Below, piece by piece: positions 58,109 to 64,000 of a DNA stretch of 64,000 nt. This stretch comes from Sulfitobacter sp. HNIBRBA3233. Its GTDB lineage: Bacteria > Pseudomonadota > Alphaproteobacteria > Rhodobacterales > Rhodobacteraceae. The position numbers and the translations under genes were made by a program. The notes beneath the pieces are model-generated. The model was given only the letters and a program-made list of their open reading frames with translations, was not told where the DNA came from and made no database searches. Position 1 is the stretch's first letter. Every line of letters begins with the position of its first letter. The DNA is taken from contig NZ_JBEFLP010000001.1 in assembly GCF_040149665.1 (NCBI RefSeq), positions 2,418,001-2,482,000 on the forward strand. Direction: 5' to 3'.

Positions 58109-58984
58109 ATGCGCCGTTTTGCCCTGATCGCGGTGCCCTATGCGTGGCTTCTCGCTCTCTTTCTCGTCCCGTTCCTGATCGTCTTCAAGATATCCTTGTC
58201 GGACATCGCGCTTGCGATCCCGCCCTACACGCCCACGATGGAGGACGGTCTGGGCGCGCTGATCGAAGGGCTCGATTTCGAAAACTTCTGGTTCCTGACC
58301 ACCGACGATCTCTATTACAAGGCGTATCTCAGCAGCCTCCAGATCGCGATTCTGTCGACGTTGCTGACGCTGCTGGTGGGTTATCCGATGGCCTACGGCA
58401 TGGCCCGTGCGCCCGAAGAATGGCGGGCCACGCTGATGATGCTGGTGATCCTTCCGTTCTGGACGTCGTTCCTGATCCGCGTCTATTCGTGGATGGGCAT
58501 TCTCAGCAACGAAGGTCTGCTGAACCAGTTCCTGCTCTGGCTTGGCCTCATCAACGAGCCGCTGACGATCCTGAATACCAATGTCGCGGTCTATATCGGC
58601 ATCGTTTACACATATCTTCCGTTCATGATCCTTCCCATCTACGCACAGCTTGACCGGATGGACGACAGCCTGATCGAAGCCGCCGAGGACCTCGGCTGTT
58701 CGCGGCTCTCGGCGTTCTGGCTGGTTACCGTCCCCCTGTCGCGCAGCGGCATCATCGCGGGCTGTTTTCTGGTCTTCATCCCGGCGCTGGGCGAATTCGT
58801 GATCCCCTCGCTGCTGGGCGGATCGGGGACGCTGATGATCGGCAAGGTGCTGTTCGAGGAATTCTTCAACAACCGCGATTGGCCGGTGGCTTCTGCCGTT
58901 GCGGTCATCCTTCTGCTGATCCTGATCGTGCCCATCGTGCTGTTCCAGCGTAACCAGCAAAAGCAGGCGGAGGCCGAAACATGA
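58109..58984 (+). CDS. potH: putrescine ABC transporter permease
   Basis: A 291-residue permease with six membrane helices and the EAA loop (EAAEDLGCSRLSAFWLVTVPLSRSG). It forms the channel with PotI. The start is uncertain: ATG 58109 (MRRFALIAVPYAWLLALF) starts at the first helix and is used here, but ATG 58034 would add a 25-residue basic tail. The gap to potG is then 91 bases. Its stop overlaps the potI start by four bases. Confidence 0.92.
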   Translation: MRRFALIAVPYAWLLALFLVPFLIVFKISLSDIALAIPPYTPTMEDGLGALIEGLDFENFWFLTTDDLYYKAYLSSLQIAILSTLLTLLVGYPMAYGMARAPEEWRATLMMLVILPFWTSFLIRVYSWMGILSNEGLLNQFLLWLGLINEPLTILNTNVAVYIGIVYTYLPFMILPIYAQLDRMDDSLIEAAEDLGCSRLSAFWLVTVPLSRSGIIAGCFLVFIPALGEFVIPSLLGGSGTLMIGKVLFEEFFNNRDWPVASAVAVILLLILIVPIVLFQRNQQKQAEAET

Positions 58985-59802
58985 AGCGTATGTCCGCCTT
59001 CAACGTCACCTCGCTTACGCTGGGATTTGCGTTTCTCTACCTGCCGATGGTGCTGCTGATCATCTACAGCTTCAACGAATCGAAGCTGGTCACCGTCTGG
59101 GCGGGCTTTTCCACCAAGTGGTACGGAGAGCTTTTGCGCGACGAGGCGTTTCTGGACGCTGCCTGGGTCACGCTGAAAGTCGCCGTGATCTCGTCGACCT
59201 TCGCCACCGTTCTGGGCACCATGGCCGCCTACGTTCTGGTCAACTCGGGGCGATTTCTGGGCCGCACCCTGTTTTCGGGTATGATCTACGCGCCGCTGGT
59301 GATGCCAGAGGTAATCACCGGCCTGTCGCTCTTGCTGCTGTTCATCGGGATCGGGCTGGACCGGGGCGTTCTGACCATCGTTCTGGCGCATACGACGTTT
59401 TCAATGTGCTACGTTTCGGTCGTGGTCTCGTCGCGGCTGGTCAGTTTCGATCGCTCGCTCGAGGAAGCCGCCCTCGATCTGGGGTGCAGCCGGTTCGATG
59501 CGTTCCGGCTCGTCACGTTGCCGATTATCGCGCCTGCCGTGATCTCGGGATGGTTGCTGGCGTTTACACTGTCTCTCGACGATCTGGTCATCGCGAGTTT
59601 TGTGGCAGGGCCAAGTTCGACAACCCTGCCGATCAAGATCTGGAGCGCGGTCCGTCTGGGCGTCACGCCCGAGATCAACGCGCTGTCGACCATCATGATC
59701 GGGATCGTCACCGTTGGCGTGATTTCGGCGTCTCTGATTTCCAAACGCAAGGCGGTCCGCGATGCCGCCGATATACGTGCCGCCGAACGTGCCACGGCAT
59801 GA
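58981..59802 (+). CDS. potI: putrescine ABC transporter permease
   Basis: A 273-residue permease, partner of PotH, with six membrane helices and the EAA loop (EEAALDLGCSRFDAFRLVTLPIIAP). ATG 58981 overlaps the potH stop (ATGA) and its own stop overlaps the start of the FAD oxidase, so potH-potI-oxidase are translationally coupled. Confidence 0.95.
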   Translation: MKRMSAFNVTSLTLGFAFLYLPMVLLIIYSFNESKLVTVWAGFSTKWYGELLRDEAFLDAAWVTLKVAVISSTFATVLGTMAAYVLVNSGRFLGRTLFSGMIYAPLVMPEVITGLSLLLLFIGIGLDRGVLTIVLAHTTFSMCYVSVVVSSRLVSFDRSLEEAALDLGCSRFDAFRLVTLPIIAPAVISGWLLAFTLSLDDLVIASFVAGPSSTTLPIKIWSAVRLGVTPEINALSTIMIGIVTVGVISASLISKRKAVRDAADIRAAERATA

Positions 59803-61127
59803 GGCGGATTTTCGACGACTACGCCTATAGCGACGCGCCGCGCGCCGGATGCTGGTGGGATGCGACCTGCGACATCGCGGACCGCTCCTCGCTGGAGCGG
59901 TCGGTGGATACCGACGTGGCCATCATCGGGGCGGGCTTTACCGGCCTTTCCGCCGCGCTGCATCTGGCCCAGGCTGGCATATCCGTGGTGGTGCTTGACG
60001 AAAAGCGCATCGGCTGGGGCGCGTCCGGGCGCAACGGCGGCTTTTGTTGTCTTGGCGGCGCGATGGCCTCCGATGACGCGCTGGACCACCGGTTCGGCAA
60101 GAACGGCAGGATCGCGTGGCGCCGAACCGAACTAGAAGCGACGCGGCTGGTCGACCGGCTGGTGCAGGCGAACGGTCTGGACGTGGATCGCCACTCCGAC
60201 GGAGAGACCTGTCTGGCGCATCGTCCCAAGGACATGGACGACCTGCGCGAGGACGCCTTGCGCATCCCCGAGAATTACGGCGTCGATTGCGACCTGATCG
60301 ACAAAAGCGATCTGCCGGCGCAGGGGATGAACGGCCCCTTTCACGGCGCGTTGAACATTCGTGCGGGTTTCGGGCTGAACCCGCGCAAATACATCGCGGG
60401 TCTTGCCACCGCTGCCGAAAACGCAGGTGCGCGGATTCACGAACGCAGCGCGGTGACGCAGTTGGTCAGGGCCGGCACCCGCTGGAAACTGACGGTTGGC
60501 GAAAACACCGTGACCGCGGACCGCGTGATCATCGCCACGAACGGCTACTCCGCCGAGGATCTGCCCGACTGGTTGTCGGCGCGGTACCTTCCAAGCCAGT
60601 CGAACGTGATTGTCACCCGCGCCCTGACCGACGACGAACTTGCGGCGCAAGGCTGGACAACGGATCAGATGGCCTATGACAGCCGCCGGTTGCTGCATTA
60701 CTTTCGCCTGATGCCGGATCGCCGGTTCCTCTTCGGCATGCGCGGCGGGATCATGACCGGCACCGGCGCCGAGGCCCGCGCCCGCGCGCGCATTCGGCAG
60801 GATTTCGACAGGATGTTTCCCGCATGGAAGTCGGTCGAGGTCTCGCACGGCTGGTCCGGCATGGTCAGCATCGCCCGCGATATGCTGCCGTTTGTCGGCG
60901 CTCTGCCGGATCATCCCGGTCTGTTCGCGGGCCTGTGCTATCATGGCAACGGCGTCGCGATGGGCAGCTACAGCGGTGCGATCCTCGCTGATCTCGTGCA
61001 GGACAAGCAGCCCAATCTTGCCTATCCCCTCGCCATGCAGCAGCCGCTGCGGCGATACCCCTTTGGCCGTTTCCGCCGTGCGATCATGCCGTTCGTCTAT
61101 GCGGCTTTCGCTTTCGGCGACCGCTAA
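59799..61127 (+). CDS. FAD-dependent oxidoreductase, gamma-glutamylputrescine oxidase-like
   Basis: A 442-residue DAO/PuuB-type flavoprotein. The dinucleotide fold is VAIIGAGFTGLSAALHLAQAG and the family segment GWGASGRNGGFCCLGG follows; the C-terminal FAGLCYHGNGVAMGSYSG is the second FAD motif. Nearest are PuuB-like oxidases, which oxidise gamma-glutamylputrescine. The gene overlaps potI by four bases, tying it to polyamine uptake. A puuA (ligase) gene is not in the window, so it might act on free putrescine or another amine. The 3' end overlaps convergent flgD by four bases. Confidence 0.88.
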   Translation: MRRIFDDYAYSDAPRAGCWWDATCDIADRSSLERSVDTDVAIIGAGFTGLSAALHLAQAGISVVVLDEKRIGWGASGRNGGFCCLGGAMASDDALDHRFGKNGRIAWRRTELEATRLVDRLVQANGLDVDRHSDGETCLAHRPKDMDDLREDALRIPENYGVDCDLIDKSDLPAQGMNGPFHGALNIRAGFGLNPRKYIAGLATAAENAGARIHERSAVTQLVRAGTRWKLTVGENTVTADRVIIATNGYSAEDLPDWLSARYLPSQSNVIVTRALTDDELAAQGWTTDQMAYDSRRLLHYFRLMPDRRFLFGMRGGIMTGTGAEARARARIRQDFDRMFPAWKSVEVSHGWSGMVSIARDMLPFVGALPDHPGLFAGLCYHGNGVAMGSYSGAILADLVQDKQPNLAYPLAMQQPLRRYPFGRFRRAIMPFVYAAFAFGDR

Positions 61128-61795
61128 AGTGCCTCCCGCAGGGCTGTTATGCTATCGGCCTCTGCCACGCTGCCACCCGCAAAGATCACCTTTGCCCCTC
61201 CGTCTTCGGTGCGCACTTCCGTGATCCGCCCGTAGGTTGCCGCCCCGGTCGTTGGCAGGGGCGATCCGGCGGCGTCAAACGCCTCGACCTCGTAGCGGTA
61301 GAGCCCTTGGGGAAATGGCGTGCCGTCATCCTTTACCCCTGCCCAAAGCGCCTCTTGCGCATTCAGCGGCAGGGACCGGCGATCCACCACGCGGTTCTGT
61401 TCATCCAGCACAACAAGAGACAGCTCAGCGGCATTCGGAGGGGGATCGGGCAGGATCGTGACCGGGCGTCCATCAAAATAGGTCGCGGATGTTGTGCGCG
61501 CCTCCATCCCGATCCATCCGGCAAGCTGACCCATTGTGCCGCCCCTCAGAGAGCCGGCAAGCGCCGAGAGCAGATCGTTGGACAGAACCTGCTGTTCGAC
61601 CATGGAAAACTGCGCCAGCTGGGCGGCGTATTCGGAACTGTCCAGCGGCTCCAGCGGATCCTGATACTCGGCCTGCGTGGTCAGCATCTTGATGAACGTC
61701 TCGAAATCGGACGACAGAACGGCCTTTGCCTGCGGGGCGTTTGCGGCGAGCGCAGCGCTGGGCGCGGCACCGAGGCTGGCGATCGGGTCAGTCAT
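61124..61795 (-). CDS. flgD: flagellar hook assembly (cap) protein FlgD
   Basis: A 223-residue FlgD. The N-terminal hook-cap segment FIKMLTTQAEYQDPLEPLDSSEYAAQLAQFS is diagnostic; the rest has the FlgD Ig-like and tudor-type folds. It caps the growing hook so that FlgE subunits polymerise. It follows fliK by nine bases on the same strand, and both are exported by the flagellar type III system. Confidence 0.95.
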   Translation of the reverse strand: MTDPIASLGAAPSAALAANAPQAKAVLSSDFETFIKMLTTQAEYQDPLEPLDSSEYAAQLAQFSMVEQQVLSNDLLSALAGSLRGGTMGQLAGWIGMEARTTSATYFDGRPVTILPDPPPNAAELSLVVLDEQNRVVDRRSLPLNAQEALWAGVKDDGTPFPQGLYRYEVEAFDAAGSPLPTTGAATYGRITEVRTEDGGAKVIFAGGSVAEADSITALREAL

Positions 61796-61804
61796 GTTTG
61801 CTCC

Positions 61805-63520
61805 TCACAGTCGAAGGTCGAGACCCGTCGAGGGCTCGTTTTGCAGGGTGACGGCGGTGGGCGTATCGGCGGAGGGCGTCGCGCCGCCATCGGACGTGAT
61901 CATTGCACTGTCGCCCTGGCCACCTTGCAGATTCTGTCCGCTATCCGCTCCTTTCCCGAAGGAAAAACTGATCGTCTCGAACCCCATGTGCCGGAAGCTT
62001 TGGCCCAGCTGGTCGATGTGCCGCCGCATCAGGTCGAGCGTTTCCGGACGCTCCGCGAGGATCTGGACGGTGATGTTACGCTCGTCGCGGGCGACCGAAA
62101 GCCGAACGCGCCCCAACTCTCGGGGGCTCATCACGATCTCGACCGGCTTTTGCGTGGCGGATGGCAGAATATCGACAAGCTGTCGCATGACCTGCGGCGC
62201 AGGTTCCGGACGCGGGGCGCCCTGTGCGGCGGATGTCTGACCCTGCGACAGGCGCGGTGGCTCCCAGACCAGATCGGTCATCGGTTCGGTCGCAATCAGC
62301 GATGATCCCTCGCCACTCTGACCTCCGGGGGGGGCTGGTGCTGCCACGGCCTGCACGATGCCTGTCGCGACGATAGCGCCCGATTTAGCGGGCAGCTGCA
62401 CGCCAACCTCCGCTAAGGGTGGATCCGCACGACGAGGAAGCCCTTCCCGAGGTGGGAGGTGCTGCGCCATCATCTTCGCGGTATCGCTTTCAGGTACCGG
62501 GGGATACCCGGCCTCGAAGGGCGAAAAGCCGTGGCTGGCGTGGGCGATTCCTGCAGGGGCGGGATGCCCGCCCGGATTGCCAGCGATCGCGCTGACTTCT
62601 GCGTGGCTCCTGAGGAGCCGCTGTTGCAACGCTGCGGCGACAGTGCTGGATGGATGCGCCTTTGGGTTACCTGCTGGCGCGGCGTTATCCGCTGTAACGG
62701 CCTCTATCGGATCGCTGAAGGAGGGGTCCGTGCTGGCCGGGGAGGCAACGCTGGAAAGAGACAGCCGGGCTTGTGGATCACGACCCGCTCCACTGCGCGC
62801 GCTGGTTTTCGTGGCTGCGGATTCGGACTCCGATCCGGCCCCCTGCGCGGATCGTCCGGCGATGGTAACGGGTGGCTGCCCGCTCGGTGCCTCTGAAGCG
62901 GCAGTCTTGCCCGCGGCGTGCGATTCTGCGCGGCCGGGAAAGTCACGACCGTTTGGAAGCCCACTGATTTCTGAGTTCTCGAGGGCATCAAGGCCAGGCG
63001 GGCTGACCGATCCATGCAGCATCCCCGCACGCCCCGACTGCTCTGAAGGGGACCGATCCGTCCGTGTTGGCACGGTCTGCCAACCGGTCGGGAAGCCCGC
63101 TGATACAGCCGGATGATCTGCTTCCAGAGGCGGAGCAGAGGCCGAACCTTCCTGAACGCGCGCCTCTTGCCCGTCCCGCACATCTTCGGCGCTTGTTGCT
63201 GCATCCTTTGCATTGTCGCCCGTGGATTTTTGCTCCGGCGCGGGCCGCGGTGCTGCGCTCTCGGCATCTGTATCCGACGTGGCCTTGTCTAGCCCATCCG
63301 CCGATCTCTCCTTGTCCCTTTCGACTGCGGACTTGCCACTGGATAGAGGTTGCCCCTGCGCTTTTGCCCGCTTTTCCAGGGCCGCCGCGACGACAAATTC
63401 CGCGAAGCTATTGTGTTTTGGCCGGTCTGTGGCAGCCGCCGGGTTTGCCGATGTCGTTGCGTCCGCACCGGCAGGGGGCGCGTGTGTAAGGGATATCGAG
63501 GTCTCGGAGAGAGAGTGCAT
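61805..63520 (-). CDS. fliK: flagellar hook-length control protein FliK
   Basis: A 571-residue protein, low-complexity and Pro/Ala/Ser-rich for about 430 residues, ending in the Flg_hook domain (MSPRELGRVRLSVARDERNI and RRHIDQLGQSFRHMG). It is the hook ruler that switches export to filament proteins. ATG 63520 is used because GAAAGG precedes it closely; ATG 63565 would add 15 residues that overlap the other side of the divergent promoter. It forms an operon with flgD and is divergent from the flgJ-like gene. Confidence 0.9.
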   Translation of the reverse strand: MHSLSETSISLTHAPPAGADATTSANPAAATDRPKHNSFAEFVVAAALEKRAKAQGQPLSSGKSAVERDKERSADGLDKATSDTDAESAAPRPAPEQKSTGDNAKDAATSAEDVRDGQEARVQEGSASAPPLEADHPAVSAGFPTGWQTVPTRTDRSPSEQSGRAGMLHGSVSPPGLDALENSEISGLPNGRDFPGRAESHAAGKTAASEAPSGQPPVTIAGRSAQGAGSESESAATKTSARSGAGRDPQARLSLSSVASPASTDPSFSDPIEAVTADNAAPAGNPKAHPSSTVAAALQQRLLRSHAEVSAIAGNPGGHPAPAGIAHASHGFSPFEAGYPPVPESDTAKMMAQHLPPREGLPRRADPPLAEVGVQLPAKSGAIVATGIVQAVAAPAPPGGQSGEGSSLIATEPMTDLVWEPPRLSQGQTSAAQGAPRPEPAPQVMRQLVDILPSATQKPVEIVMSPRELGRVRLSVARDERNITVQILAERPETLDLMRRHIDQLGQSFRHMGFETISFSFGKGADSGQNLQGGQGDSAMITSDGGATPSADTPTAVTLQNEPSTGLDLRL

Positions 63521-63636
63521 TCTGCGCCTTTCCGGTTGCGGTCTTTCTGGCGTGCAACATGACATCTGATCCTTACCGGTTGTTTACGGCTTCCCTGTCA
63601 TCCTCCGGAAAATCCGATCAATTTGAGGAGACTGAA

Positions 63637-63915
63637 ATGATTCCCCCCCTATCGAACACACAACCGGCGCAGGGCCTTGGCCCTGATCGCGACAAGGCAT
63701 TGATGGATGCCGCCAAGGAGCTTGAGGTGACATTCCTTGCGGAAATGCTGGAATCCGCCGGTCTGGGCGAGCCGAGCGAGACATTCGGGGGCGGCGCGGG
63801 AGAGGACCAGTTCGGATCGCTGCTTATCCAGCATCAGGCACGGTTTATCGTTGACGGGGGCGGTATCGGATTGGCCCAGACCCTTTTCGAGACATTGAAG
63901 GAGCGCGCGAAATGA
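63637..63915 (+). CDS. flgJ: flagellar rod-binding protein (FlgJ N-terminal domain only)
   Basis: A 92-residue protein made of the rod-binding domain alone (AKELEVTFLAEMLESAGLGEPSET and QFGSLLIQHQARFIVD), without the muramidase domain of enteric FlgJ, as is usual in alphaproteobacteria. It caps the periplasmic rod. The start at 63637 has GAGGAG at 63625-63630. Its stop overlaps the next gene by four bases. Confidence 0.88.
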   Translation: MIPPLSNTQPAQGLGPDRDKALMDAAKELEVTFLAEMLESAGLGEPSETFGGGAGEDQFGSLLIQHQARFIVDGGGIGLAQTLFETLKERAK

Positions 63916-64000
63916 CATCGGCTGCAAACCAGTTCGGCGAACTCGAAACCTTGCTCGAAGCCGAACGCGAGGCCCTTCTGGCCGGAGATCTCAGGCGCAT
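63912..64000 (+). CDS. FlgN-like flagellar chaperone, 3' end missing
   Basis: The first 29 residues (opening ATG at 63912) run off the right edge. The fragment LETLLEAEREALLAGDLRRI matches the start of FlgN-type chaperones, which bind hook-junction proteins FlgK and FlgL. It overlaps the flgJ stop by four bases, as expected for a flgJ-flgN pair. Confidence 0.65.
   Translation, partial: MTSAANQFGELETLLEAEREALLAGDLRR

Overview
The window is a GC-rich, gene-dense chromosomal segment from an alphaproteobacterium, almost certainly a Rhodobacteraceae member of the Roseobacter group. The evidence is the senC-regA pair next to ahcY, the rpsT/dnaA/dnaN/recF/gyrB block, the tsaD-gpsA-yciI-EVE operon, a hemD-mic60-hemY cluster (Mic60 is an alphaproteobacterial hallmark), a Rhizobium etli-type asparaginase, IalB, and a Roseobacter-style flagellar cluster. 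I cannot name the genus. There are no rRNA or tRNA genes, CRISPR arrays, transposases or prophage genes. Apart from a Hint-domain gene pair, the content looks like vertically inherited core genome.

Layout. 1-4.6 kb: end of senC (prrC), regA, a convergent GNAT/HD pair, a small secreted protein, ahcY with a structured leader, and a DUF2853 gene. 4.6-7.5 kb (minus): tsaD-gpsA-yciI-EVE, with a possible small RNA beyond its end. 7.6-11.2 kb: hemD, mic60 and a HemY-type TPR protein with a zinc ribbon. 11.5-18.7 kb (minus): rpsT, dnaA, dnaN, recF, gyrB, with promoters, terminators and palindromes. 18.9-23 kb: crotonase, mutM, ubiE, ubiB. 23-27.4 kb: thiolase, kbl, App1-type phosphatase, PPP phosphatase. 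27.5-31.4 kb: the whole phosphorylated serine pathway (serC-serA minus, serB divergent). 31.4-36.9 kb: asparaginase, IalB, rlmN, a KtrAB potassium system and a small unknown gene. 36.9-48.5 kb: LOG protein, dapD, small unknowns, two Hint-domain genes on the opposite strand, dapE, GNAT, DUF2064, RNase R, lytic transglycosylase. 48.5-61.1 kb: a polyamine island with two ABC importers, a class III aminotransferase and a PuuB-like oxidase. 61.1-64 kb: flagellar genes fliK-flgD (minus) and flgJ-flgN (plus).

How the genes work together. The replication block is a classic initiation and topology module. serA/serB/serC form one complete pathway, as do both halves of KtrAB. The polyamine island pairs uptake (ATPase-SBP-permease-permease and potFGHI) with probable catabolism (transaminase and FAD oxidase). 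dapD and dapE serve lysine/diaminopimelate synthesis, and the genes between them have been partly replaced by a Hint pair on the other strand.

No obviously new multi-gene system is visible. The most promising unexplained signals are in non-coding DNA: Shine-Dalgarno-hiding hairpins directly before ahcY and ktrA, a long dnaA leader with a palindrome over its apparent promoter and a terminator-like hairpin, a dyad centred on the gyrB -10 element, an iterated palindrome between serC and serA, a possible small RNA near 4.7 kb, and paired inverted TTTGATCA sites between the divergent polyamine genes. Structures and promoters were read by eye without folding software, so they are hypotheses.
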